22,856 nt of DNA from assembly GCA_024645155.1 (NCBI GenBank), contig JAHEGF010000018.1, positions 1 through 22,856 of the forward strand. The letters are read 5' to 3'. Below the pieces are notes generated by a model, which was not told the DNA's origin, did not search any database, and worked only from the letters and a program-made list of their open reading frames with translations. Shown in pieces: positions 8,162 to 15,333 of the stretch. Source of the DNA: Phyllobacteriaceae bacterium. Its GTDB lineage: Bacteria; Pseudomonadota; Alphaproteobacteria; Rhizobiales; Rhizobiaceae. Position numbers and translations under genes: made by a program. Numbering within the stretch: position 1 is the first letter of the stretch; each line of letters begins with the position of its first letter.

Positions 8162-9355
8162 TCACCCCTTCACAGCCTTGACGATCTTTTGCGCGGCGTC
8201 ATCGAGGTCGTCGGCGGCGATAACGTTGAGGCCCGATTCGTTGATGATCTGCTTGCCCTTTTCGACATTGGTGCCTTCGAGGCGGACAACCAGCGGCACT
8301 TTAAGACCGACATCCTTGACCGCAGCGACCACGCCCTCGGCGATGACATCACACTGCATGATGCCGCCGAAAATATTGACGAGAATGCCTTTGACGTTGG
8401 GGTCGGCAGTGATGATCTTGAAGGCCGCGGTAACCTTTTCCTTCGAGGCACCGCCGCCAACGTCGAGAAAGTTTGCCGGTTCGGCACCATAAAGCTTGAT
8501 GATGTCCATGGTTGCCATGGCAAGTCCGGCGCCATTGACCATGCATCCGATATTGCCGTCGAGTGCGACATAGGCAAGATCGTGCTTTGACGCCTCGATT
8601 TCCTTTTCGTCCTCCTCGGTTTCGTCGCGCAGTTCCATGACGTCGTCGTGGCGGAACAGGGCGTTGTTGTCGAAGGAAACCTTGGCATCGAGAACGCGCA
8701 GATGGCCATCCTTCATGACGATCAGCGGATTGATTTCGAGCAGGCTCATGTCCTTTTCGACAAACGCATTGTAGAGGGTCGGGAACAGCGTCTGGCCATC
8801 CTTTTTGGCATCGGCTTTCAGTTTCAGGGCGGTACATAGCTTGTTGGCGTCGGTCTTGGTCATGCCCTTGACCGGATCGATCGGCAGCGTGAGGATTTTT
8901 TTCGGCGTCTTCTCGGCTACGGCCTCGATGTCCATGCCGCCTTCGGTCGACACGACAAAGGCCGGCCGGCCGACGGTGCGGTCAATCAGGATGGAAAGAT
9001 ACAGTTCGCGGTCGATATCCGCGCCGTCCTCGATGTACAGGCGGTTGACCTGTTTGCCGGCGGGGCCGGTCTGCTTGGTGACCAGCGTGTTGCCCAGCAT
9101 TTGGCGGGCATTTTCCACAACCTCGTCGACCGAATGGGCAAGCCTGACGCCGCCTTTTGCGTCGGCACCCAGTTCCTTGAACTTGCCCTTGCCGCGCCCG
9201 CCCGCATGTATCTGGCTCTTGACGACATAGAGCGGGCCCGGGAGTTTTTTTGCCCATGTTTCAGCCTGGGCAACGTCAAAGACGGCAACACCCGGCGCGA
9301 CCGGCACGCCATATCCGTGGAGCAGGCGCTTGGCCTGGTATTCGTGGATGTTCAT
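8162..9355 (-). CDS. sucC: Succinyl-CoA synthetase, beta subunit
   Basis: Nucleotide-binding beta subunit of succinate-CoA ligase, partner of SucD in the TCA cycle. 397 residues, standard. The ATP-grasp start MNIHEYQAK is followed by QIHAGGRGKGKFKE (residues about 46-58), ALDGNIGCMVNGAGLAMATMD, FLDVGGGA, and the C-terminal RLEGTNVEKGKQI, all characteristic of SucC. The ATG at 9355 follows the mdh stop by 18 bases; the sequence GGGAACC lies upstream but is a little far for an ideal ribosome binding site. It is followed by the small membrane-protein gene rather than directly by sucD, as I would expect in the textbook arrangement. Confidence 0.98.
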   Translation of the reverse strand: MNIHEYQAKRLLHGYGVPVAPGVAVFDVAQAETWAKKLPGPLYVVKSQIHAGGRGKGKFKELGADAKGGVRLAHSVDEVVENARQMLGNTLVTKQTGPAGKQVNRLYIEDGADIDRELYLSILIDRTVGRPAFVVSTEGGMDIEAVAEKTPKKILTLPIDPVKGMTKTDANKLCTALKLKADAKKDGQTLFPTLYNAFVEKDMSLLEINPLIVMKDGHLRVLDAKVSFDNNALFRHDDVMELRDETEEDEKEIEASKHDLAYVALDGNIGCMVNGAGLAMATMDIIKLYGAEPANFLDVGGGASKEKVTAAFKIITADPNVKGILVNIFGGIMQCDVIAEGVVAAVKDVGLKVPLVVRLEGTNVEKGKQIINESGLNVIAADDLDDAAQKIVKAVKG

Positions 9356-9373
9356 TGGATCAAAAGGTTCCCG

Positions 9374-10339
9374 TTATTTTTTCAAATTCGGCGCGATGGT
9401 GATGCAAGCCTCGCACAGGCCGGCAACGGCGTCGACCGACTTGTCAAACATCTTCTGCTCGGCCTTGTTGAGGTCGATCTCGATGATGCGCTCGACGCCG
9501 CCGGCGCCGATCACGGTCGGAACGCCGACATACATGTTCTTGACTCCGTACTGGCCGGACAGATGTGCAGCACACGGCAAGACACGCTTCTTGTCTTTCA
9601 GATAGGCCTCGGCCATCGAAACCGCCGATGCTGCCGGGGCATAGTAGGCTGACCCGGTTTTCAGCAGGCCGACGATCTCGGCGCCGCCGTCGCGGGTGCG
9701 CTGGATGATGGTGTCAAGGCGGTCCTTCGAGGTCCAGCCCATCTTGACCAGATCCGGCAAGGGAATGCCGGCAACCGTCGAATAGCGTGGCAGCGGCACC
9801 ATGGAATCGCCATGGCCGCCAAGGACGAAAGCAGTGACGTCCTCGACCGATACCTTGAACTCATCAGCAAGAAAGTAACGAAAGCGCGAGGAATCGAGAA
9901 CGCCGGCCATGCCGACGACATGGGTCTTGGGCAGGCCCGAAAATTTCTGCAGCGCCCAGACCATGGCATCGAGCGGATTGGTAATGCAGATGACAAAAGC
10001 CTTGGGTGCATATTTGGCGATACCGGCGCCGACCTGCTCCATAACCTTCAAGTTGATGCCGAGAAGATCGTCGCGGCTCATGCCGGGTTTGCGGGCTATG
10101 CCGGCGGTGACAATGCAGACATCGGCGCCCTTGATCGCCTTGTAGTCGTTGGCTCCAGTGAAGCTGGCGTCGAAACCGTCAACCGGCGACGATTCCGCAA
10201 TATCGAGCCCCTTGCCCTGGGGTATGCCCTCCGCGATGTCAAAAAGGACAACGTCGCCGAGCTCCTTCAGGCCGATCATGTGTGCGAGCGTGCCACCAAT
10301 CATGCCCGAACCGATGAGGGCGATCTTGTTGCGTGCCAT
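9374..10339 (-). CDS. mdh: Malate dehydrogenase (LDH-like type)
   Basis: NAD-dependent oxidation of malate to oxaloacetate in the TCA cycle. 321 residues, of the lactate-dehydrogenase-like MDH group usual in alphaproteobacteria. Rossmann motif GSGMIGG (10-16), NAD-selecting Asp34, mobile-loop arginines Arg83 and Arg89 (ARKPGMSR), ITNPLDAM (119-126), Arg152, and catalytic His176 in GGHGDSMVP. The ATG at 10339 is chosen because it gives the family start MARNKIALIG and has AAGGA eleven bases upstream; an in-frame extension of 23 residues begins at 10408 but looks unlike any MDH. First gene of the mdh-sucCDAB-lpdA operon, with its probable promoter in the 261-base gap upstream. Confidence 0.97.
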   Translation of the reverse strand: MARNKIALIGSGMIGGTLAHMIGLKELGDVVLFDIAEGIPQGKGLDIAESSPVDGFDASFTGANDYKAIKGADVCIVTAGIARKPGMSRDDLLGINLKVMEQVGAGIAKYAPKAFVICITNPLDAMVWALQKFSGLPKTHVVGMAGVLDSSRFRYFLADEFKVSVEDVTAFVLGGHGDSMVPLPRYSTVAGIPLPDLVKMGWTSKDRLDTIIQRTRDGGAEIVGLLKTGSAYYAPAASAVSMAEAYLKDKKRVLPCAAHLSGQYGVKNMYVGVPTVIGAGGVERIIEIDLNKAEQKMFDKSVDAVAGLCEACITIAPNLKK

Positions 10340-10501
10340 GGTAATTGTCTTCCTTGCCGTTGAAAACCCGGTGCCGGAACCGGCGGGGTGATAGATTGAA
10401 CATGTCATTGCGCCGGAAACACAGGCACAGCTTTGTGCACGTTATCGATCCGAAAGTAAAAAACAACCGGATTTTTCGAGCTCAACAAATTCAATCGGTT
10501 A

Positions 10502-10529
10502 AGTTTAACGGGAGTTACGTAAACGTCAA
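10502..10529 (-). promoter_or_regulatory. Candidate promoter of the mdh-suc-lpd operon
   Basis: Reading the minus strand, a -35-like TTGACG (10529-10524) is followed after 16 bases by a -10-like TAAACT (10507-10502) in an AT-rich stretch. The spacer contains the perfect 8-base palindrome TTACGTAA (10515-10522), a possible operator. Transcription from here would give a leader of roughly 155 bases before mdh. The match to consensus is moderate and this is a prediction only. Confidence 0.35.
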
Positions 10530-10560
10530 ATAATTTTGTAACTATCAGCCGGGATTGATC

Positions 10561-10583
10561 CAATGGTAAAGCGCTTGCCATTG
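10561..10583 (-). terminator. Stem-loop just downstream of zapE
   Basis: CAATGGTAA pairs with TTGCCATTG (nine pairs including one G-T wobble) around a 5-base loop, beginning 17 bases after the zapE stop. There is no T-run after it on the minus strand, so it does not fit a classical intrinsic terminator. It may mark a transcript 3' end protected by the hairpin or assist factor-dependent termination before the mdh promoter. Confidence 0.35.
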
Positions 10584-10600
10584 TGGTGCGGAGCCAATTC

Positions 10601-11746
10601 TCACCGTTCCACCCATTCCGCAGTCTGCATCTCGATCAGGCGAGATGCGGTGCGTGCAAATTCAAAGGATTCGGTGCCGGTCTTTGCGGTGTAGAGCCTG
10701 CCGGGTGCATCCTCGGCGCTGGCAACAAGCTTGGCGCCGGCATCGTAGAGTGTATCGACCAGCAGGATGAAGCGCTTGGCCTCATTGCGCCTGGCAAGGT
10801 CGAGTACCGGGATATTGTCGATAAAGAAGCCGCGATAGCGGGCCGCAAGGGCGAGGTAGTCGCGTGCGCCCAGAGGCTGGGCGCACAATTGATCGAATGT
10901 GAACCTTGCAAATCCCTTGGCAGCAGCGGGTACGGTGATTTTCCGGCCTTTCAGTTCGATTTCCTCGGCTACCGGCTGCGCGCCCTCGGTTGCAACCTGC
11001 CAGGCCTGCTGCATCTTCCGGTCCGATTCTTCACCCAACGGCGTCAGATAGACCGGCAACCGGCCAAGCTTTTCGAGGCGGTAGTCGGTCTTCGCGTTGA
11101 GGCTGATGACGCGGTTGTGGCGTTCGAGAATTCCGACAAAGGGTTCAAACAGCGATCGGTTGAGACCGTCGCGGTAGAGGTCGTGCGGCGCAACATTCGA
11201 GGTGGCCACCAACACGACACCCCTTGCAAACAACGCCGAAAACAGCCGTGACAGGATCATGGCGTCGGCGATGTCGGTAACTGAGAACTCATCGAATGAC
11301 AGGACTTTTGATTCACCGGCGATCGCCTGTGCTACTGGCGGGATGGGATCGGTTTCACTGACTTCGCCATTTTTCAGGGCAGCGCGGTGTGCTGCGATGC
11401 GGTCATGAACATTGGCCATGAAATCGTTGAAATGGGCACGGCGCTTGCTGCGCAGCGGCAGCAATTCATGGAACATGTCCATCAGCATGGTTTTACCGCG
11501 CCCGACATCGCCATGAATGTAAAGGCCGCGAACCGGTTTTGAGGCATCCTTGTTGCGCGCAAACAGCCAGCCGAGCGCGCTCGACTTGGATGCCATGCGG
11601 CGGGCCATGAGGGCGTCGATCAACTGATCGAGGGCCTCGGCAACGTGAAGCTGGGCATCATCGACGGTAAGTGTTTTCGAGCCGACCAACTCGCGATAAC
11701 GCAAGGCAACGGACGGGTGCGATGGCAGTTCATCGGTGTCCGTCAT
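10601..11746 (-). CDS. zapE: Cell division protein ZapE (AFG1/LACE1-family ATPase)
   Basis: P-loop ATPase of the AFG1 family; ZapE in E. coli acts on the Z-ring late in division, while mitochondrial AFG1/LACE1 acts in protein quality control. 381 residues, normal. Walker A is GDVGRGKT (79-86), preceded by GLYIHG; Walker B is VLSFDEF (148-154) followed by VTDIADAMIL. Other family blocks include FNDFM, VATSNVAPHDLYRDGLNR and the arginine-rich C-terminal region. The ATG at 11746 gives the usual N-terminus. It lies 44 bases after omp19 on the same strand and 261 bases before mdh. I recall a zapE-mdh neighbourhood in Hyphomicrobiales genomes. Confidence 0.95.
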   Translation of the reverse strand: MTDTDELPSHPSVALRYRELVGSKTLTVDDAQLHVAEALDQLIDALMARRMASKSSALGWLFARNKDASKPVRGLYIHGDVGRGKTMLMDMFHELLPLRSKRRAHFNDFMANVHDRIAAHRAALKNGEVSETDPIPPVAQAIAGESKVLSFDEFSVTDIADAMILSRLFSALFARGVVLVATSNVAPHDLYRDGLNRSLFEPFVGILERHNRVISLNAKTDYRLEKLGRLPVYLTPLGEESDRKMQQAWQVATEGAQPVAEEIELKGRKITVPAAAKGFARFTFDQLCAQPLGARDYLALAARYRGFFIDNIPVLDLARRNEAKRFILLVDTLYDAGAKLVASAEDAPGRLYTAKTGTESFEFARTASRLIEMQTAEWVER

Positions 11747-11790
11747 GCCATCGCCCGGTTTGTGCCACTCCCGTCAACGCGACTGCTGGG

Positions 11791-12348
11791 CTATCTAGAA
11801 AGTGAAATGCGCTGACCGCCGGTGGTCTGGCCATCGAAGCGTTCATTGCCGGAGGCATACAGCCGGGCGACAACGTTTCCGCTAGAATCGGACAACACGA
11901 CCTGGCGGCTGGCGACATCCCATGCTGCAACATTGGCAGCCTCGCCGGGGCATCCGCGGGAAGCGGCGCGGTAGCCGCCGGTCCACTTGGTCAGTGCCAT
12001 GAACATCTGGCAGGATTGTCCATCGGCAGACACTTTCCAGGCGCCGACGAGGGAATCGCGTGATATCTCTTCGCCTGCGGCAGTTGCAACCTCGGTTGTC
12101 CCATCCTCGCTGGTGGCCCCTGGTGCCTCGGGGGCTTCGGGGAACTGTGTCGGGTCGCTGACGCCGGGTGCCGACGACGGAGGCGGGAGAGCACTCTGTT
12201 CAATCGGAGAAACCGGTGCCGGGGTCAGCGGCGCGGGCGCGATCGGCTGCGGGTTGGACTGAAACGGGGCCAGCCTGGCACTTTGACAACCGGCAAGCGA
12301 AATAGCCAGCAACGAACAGCCGATCAGGCCAGTTACGGAAATTCTCAT
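11791..12348 (-). CDS. omp19: Omp19-like outer-membrane lipoprotein with AprI/Inh protease-inhibitor domain
   Basis: Lipoprotein of 185 residues resembling Brucella Omp19. A short signal peptide ends in the lipobox LAGC with lipidation site Cys21, followed by QSARL. Then comes a Pro/Ala/Ser-rich spacer (about 30-90) and a C-terminal Inh-type beta-barrel domain with motifs SCQM, YRAASRGCPGEAANVAAW and the ending RFDGQTTGGQ-ISLSR, which closely matches the Omp19 C-terminus as I remember it. Two cysteines in the domain could form a disulfide. The ATG at 12348 is preferred over a GTG two codons upstream, because GAGG lies at the correct distance only for the ATG. Inh-domain proteins bind and inhibit proteases, and Omp19 is reported to do so. 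zapE follows on the same strand. Confidence 0.88.
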   Translation of the reverse strand: MRISVTGLIGCSLLAISLAGCQSARLAPFQSNPQPIAPAPLTPAPVSPIEQSALPPPSSAPGVSDPTQFPEAPEAPGATSEDGTTEVATAAGEEISRDSLVGAWKVSADGQSCQMFMALTKWTGGYRAASRGCPGEAANVAAWDVASRQVVLSDSSGNVVARLYASGNERFDGQTTGGQRISLSR

Positions 12349-12404
12349 ATTCACCCTCTACTGATCCAGCTCCCGGCTGGCCAATCGTATGCCCTTCACA
12401 ATCC

Positions 12405-12434
12405 AATTTAGCTTAAATGTCGAACAGTTAACAA
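12405..12434 (-). promoter_or_regulatory. Candidate omp19 promoter
   Basis: On the minus strand, TTGTTA (12434-12429) and TAAATT (12410-12405) are separated by 18 bases in an AT-rich patch about 55 bases upstream of the omp19 ATG. Four of six bases of the -10 match consensus. This is a weak prediction based on composition and spacing only. Confidence 0.25.
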
Positions 12435-12488
12435 TTGCAACCAAAGAAAAAGGCGCGGGCAAGGCGAAACCGTCAAAATACAAATTTT

Positions 12489-12515
12489 GTTTGCACGGTG
12501 CCGCAACCGGCAAAC
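12489..12515. promoter_or_regulatory. Long inverted repeat between omp19 and the metallo-hydrolase gene
   Basis: GTTTGC-A-CGGT pairs with ACCG-GCAAAC (ten base pairs, one bulged A, 6-base loop). It lies 39 bases upstream of the metallo-hydrolase start and about 140 bases from the omp19 start. It could be a DNA operator for one or both divergent genes, or a hairpin in the 5' leader of the plus-strand transcript. No T-run follows, so a terminator is unlikely. Confidence 0.45.
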
Positions 12516-12554
12516 GATCCTTGCGCGCTCGCCCGCCGGTGATAGTTTCACACG

Positions 12555-13628
12555 ATGAACCGACGCGTATTTCTGAAATGGCTTACGATTTGCGGAGCAT
12601 CGGTAACCGGCGGAATGGCGTTCATGACCAAAAAGGCAGTGGCGAACAAGTACTACCAGGGACCGTTGAGCGATCATTTCGACGGAACGGTGTTCTACAA
12701 TCCAGATGGTGTGCCGCCGGGAAAATTTTCCGACCTGCTGAAATGGCGAATGAACGGTAACAAGGCCAGATGGCCGGCGCGGTTTGAAAGCCCGTTCGAG
12801 AAAGCGAAACCGGAGCCGCGCACCGGCGCTAAAGACATCCGGATTACCCATGTCGGACATGCCACCATGCTGGTACAGACCGGGGGCATGAATATCCTCA
12901 CAGACCCGGTGTGGTCCAAGCGGGCATCACCGTTCGGCTTTGCCGGGCCAAAGCGGGTCAGCGATCCCGGCATCCGGTTTGGGGATCTGCCGGAAATTGA
13001 TCTCATCCTGCTCAGCCACAATCACTATGATCACCTCGACCTGGTGACGCTCAAGCGCCTAAAAGAAGCCCATGATCCGCTTGTCGTGACACCACTCGGC
13101 AACGACACAATCATCGCCAGCGCCATTCCCGGCATGAGGTTGATTACCGGCGACTGGTCCGACCGGCTGGACCTGGATGGCGGCATGGCCGTCCATTTCG
13201 AACCGGTTCATCACTGGTCGGCGCGCGGGTTTGGCGACCGGCGGATGGCGCTATGGGCCGGTTTTGTCATCGAAGGCCCGGCAGGTAAGATCTATCATGT
13301 CGGCGATACCGGTTTTCACGAGGGCCGAAATTACCGCGCGGCCCGGCAGAAACACGGCGACTTCAGGCTGGCGTTGCTGCCATTCGGGGCTTATGAGCCG
13401 CGCTGGTTCATGAAGGGGCAACACCAAAATCCCGACGAAGCCGTTGACGGCATGGAACTGTGCGGCGCTGCCCATGTCGGCGGCCATCACTGGGGAACAT
13501 TCCAGCTGACCGACGAGGCAATCGAGGAACCGAAGCGGAGACTTTATTCGGCACTGGAAAGACGCACCATTGACCGGTCCCGCTTCCGTCCTCTTCATCC
13601 GGGCGAAGTTTGGGATGTGCCTGACTGA
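12555..13628 (+). CDS. Metallo-beta-lactamase-fold hydrolase, NAPE-PLD/RomA-like, with Tat-type signal
   Basis: 357-residue zinc hydrolase of the Lactamase_B_2 group, related to N-acyl-phosphatidylethanolamine phospholipase D and RomA-type proteins. The metal motif is SHNHYDHLD (His155, His157, Asp159, His160), preceded by the typical GHATMLVQ...NILTDPVWS...RASP...GPKR block and followed by HHWSARG, YHVGDTGFH and GGHHWGTF, which supply further metal ligands. The N-terminus MNRRVFLKW with a hydrophobic stretch to about residue 25 fits a twin-arginine signal (RRxFLK), so export to the periplasm as a folded protein is likely. The true substrate is unknown; phospholipid-like amides are only a family-based guess. 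It is divergent from omp19 and appears to be a single gene or the first of a short run. Confidence 0.9.
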   Translation: MNRRVFLKWLTICGASVTGGMAFMTKKAVANKYYQGPLSDHFDGTVFYNPDGVPPGKFSDLLKWRMNGNKARWPARFESPFEKAKPEPRTGAKDIRITHVGHATMLVQTGGMNILTDPVWSKRASPFGFAGPKRVSDPGIRFGDLPEIDLILLSHNHYDHLDLVTLKRLKEAHDPLVVTPLGNDTIIASAIPGMRLITGDWSDRLDLDGGMAVHFEPVHHWSARGFGDRRMALWAGFVIEGPAGKIYHVGDTGFHEGRNYRAARQKHGDFRLALLPFGAYEPRWFMKGQHQNPDEAVDGMELCGAAHVGGHHWGTFQLTDEAIEEPKRRLYSALERRTIDRSRFRPLHPGEVWDVPD

Positions 13629-13791
13629 CAACAGCCGCAAAAGGAACGCGGCCGGGTAGTCTCATGCGGCTTCCAACGGTGCGAATATGCGATAATCTGG
13701 CGATGAGACATGTAAATGACATGCAATTGAAAAAACCGGCGGGCGATGGCGTGTGTTGCCGGTGAAGATTGCAGCACCAGGGAGTTTTTCC
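13629..13791. other. Intergenic region with several small inverted repeats
   Basis: 163 bases between the metallo-hydrolase and the next gene. It contains GCCGC/GCGGC just after the stop codon (loop 9), GTCTCAT/ATGAGAC (13659-13665 and 13703-13709, 37 bases apart), and CATGT/ACATG (13709-13723). None is followed by a T-run. No confident promoter is visible, but the AT-rich stretch near 13720-13735 may hold one. Confidence 0.3.
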
Positions 13792-14364
13792 ATGAAGGTA
13801 TTTATGGTTTTGGCAGTAGCGGCGATGGCAATGATGATGGCGCCGGAAGCACTGTCCGGCCCGATTGCCGACCATGCGGCGCGTGCCGAAAAACTGCTCG
13901 AGGCCGGGGACCCGGTCGGCGCGGCCAACGCGCTTGACGAAGCCGTTCAGGAAGTGTGGGACAGGTCGCCCCTGGTTTTCCGCAAGATCGCCATCGTCGA
14001 CAGCGCGACGGGGTTCGGGATCTACAGTGAGCGCGATTCGGCGCAATTCAAATCGGGCGACAAGGTGCTCATATACACGGAACCGATGGGCTACACCTAC
14101 GGTAAAAATAATCTTGGCAATCGAGAAATAAACATAACAGCGGGAATTGTGATTGATGATGCAGATGGAACGACGATTTTCAGCAAGGACGATTTCATCT
14201 CCTATGCATATCCGGTGCGCTATCGCAATCGCGAATTCCACCTGTCAATCACCCTGACACTCACCAGGTTTCCAGCCGGCAGGTATGTGGCAAGGTTTCA
14301 CCTCGTCGACAACCACTCCGACAAAAGCGGTGATTTCAGTATCCCGTTCGAAGTCATTGAGTGA
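13792..14364 (+). CDS. Secreted protein of unknown function
   Basis: 190-residue protein that I do not recognise. The signal peptide is about residues 1-23 (MKVFMVLAVAAMAMMMAP...LSG), predicting a periplasmic protein. The start of the mature part, IADHAARAEKLLEAGDPVGAANALDEAVQEVW, looks like one TPR-type helical hairpin; the remainder is beta-rich and may form a sandwich (repeated patterns such as KVLIYTEP, ITAGIVI, LSITLTL, GRYVARFHLVD). No cysteines are seen. The ATG at 13792 has AGGGAG seven bases upstream, which decides it over a 13-codon in-frame extension. Positions 14100-14190 are more AT-rich than the rest of the window. Its neighbours (metallo-hydrolase upstream, dapF downstream) give no clear functional hint. 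Confidence 0.82.
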   Translation: MKVFMVLAVAAMAMMMAPEALSGPIADHAARAEKLLEAGDPVGAANALDEAVQEVWDRSPLVFRKIAIVDSATGFGIYSERDSAQFKSGDKVLIYTEPMGYTYGKNNLGNREINITAGIVIDDADGTTIFSKDDFISYAYPVRYRNREFHLSITLTLTRFPAGRYVARFHLVDNHSDKSGDFSIPFEVIE

Positions 14365-14451
14365 CATCACAAGGTTACGGGCTTCATGGTCTGGCAATGG
14401 GGGCAACTTTGCGCCATATAAGCGCCGGAACAATCATGGATAGCTGCACAA

Positions 14452-15333
14452 ATGGCAGACCGCGTGGACTTCGCTAAAATGAACGGCCTCGGCAATGCAA
14501 TCATTGTTGCCGACATGCGCGGTCACACAGGTACATTTTCACCGACGGCTGCCATCGCGCTCGCCGGCGATCCGGCGACCGCTTTCGACCAGGTCATGGT
14601 CATCCATGACCCGCGAACCGAAGGCACGGAAAACTTCATCTCGATACTCAATTCCGACGGCAGCGCGGCGCAAGCCTGCGGCAACGGAATGCGCTGCGTG
14701 GTGCAGGCGCTTGGTGCCGAGACCGGCCGGCGCACATTCACCTTCGAAACGGTCGCCGGCATCATCAATGCGCGCGAGCTCGACAATGGTCTTGTTTCGG
14801 TCGACATGGGTGTGCCGCGTTTTGGCTGGCAGGACATTCCGCTGGCCGAGGAATTTCGCGATACGCGGATGATCGAATTGCAGATCGGACCGATTGATGC
14901 GCCGGTTCTGCATTCTCCATCAGCGGTCAACATGGGCAATCCTCACGTGATATTCTGGGTTGATGACGATGTCTGGTCGTATGATCTCGACCGCTTCGGG
15001 CCGCTTCTGGAAAACCATCCGATCTTTCCCGAACGCGCAAACATAACGATTGCAAGGGTAACGGCGCACGATGCGATGTCCATCCGGACATGGGAACGCG
15101 GTGCCGGGCTGACCAGGGCCTGTGGTTCTGCGGCCTGCGCGGCGGCGGTGTCGGCGGCGCGTACCGGCAGGACCGGCCGAAAGGTCACGGTTACCGTTCC
15201 CGGCGGGCCGCTCGCAATCGAATGGCTGGACAATGACCATGTTGTCATGACCGGACCTGCAGAATGGGAATTTTCCGGCAAGGTCGATCCCGAAAACGGT
15301 CATTGGACGGCCGACACCGTAGAGACAGCGTGA
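14452..15333 (+). CDS. dapF: Diaminopimelate epimerase
   Basis: Converts LL-diaminopimelate to meso-diaminopimelate for lysine and peptidoglycan synthesis; cytosolic and cofactor-free. 293 residues, a little longer than the E. coli enzyme. The two catalytic cysteines are both present: Cys76 in ACGNGMRC and Cys224 in TRACGSAACAA. The start FAKMNGLGNAIIVAD and the blocks VNMGNPHVIFWVDD and ERGAGLTRACG are family hallmarks. The ATG at 14452 gives MADRVDFAKMNGLGN; the ribosome binding site is poor. Its stop overlaps the mtaB start by one base (TGATG), so the two are probably translated together. Confidence 0.97.
   Translation: MADRVDFAKMNGLGNAIIVADMRGHTGTFSPTAAIALAGDPATAFDQVMVIHDPRTEGTENFISILNSDGSAAQACGNGMRCVVQALGAETGRRTFTFETVAGIINARELDNGLVSVDMGVPRFGWQDIPLAEEFRDTRMIELQIGPIDAPVLHSPSAVNMGNPHVIFWVDDDVWSYDLDRFGPLLENHPIFPERANITIARVTAHDAMSIRTWERGAGLTRACGSAACAAAVSAARTGRTGRKVTVTVPGGPLAIEWLDNDHVVMTGPAEWEFSGKVDPENGHWTADTVETA

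Noticed and set aside
10340..10408. 23-residue N-terminal extension of malate dehydrogenase
   Set aside because: The family N-terminus begins at the 10339 ATG, which has AAGGA upstream; the extension is unlike any MDH.
10495..10510. TTAA-GT-TTAA as a CtrA-type binding site
   Set aside because: The half-sites are separated by two bases rather than the seven expected for a CtrA box.
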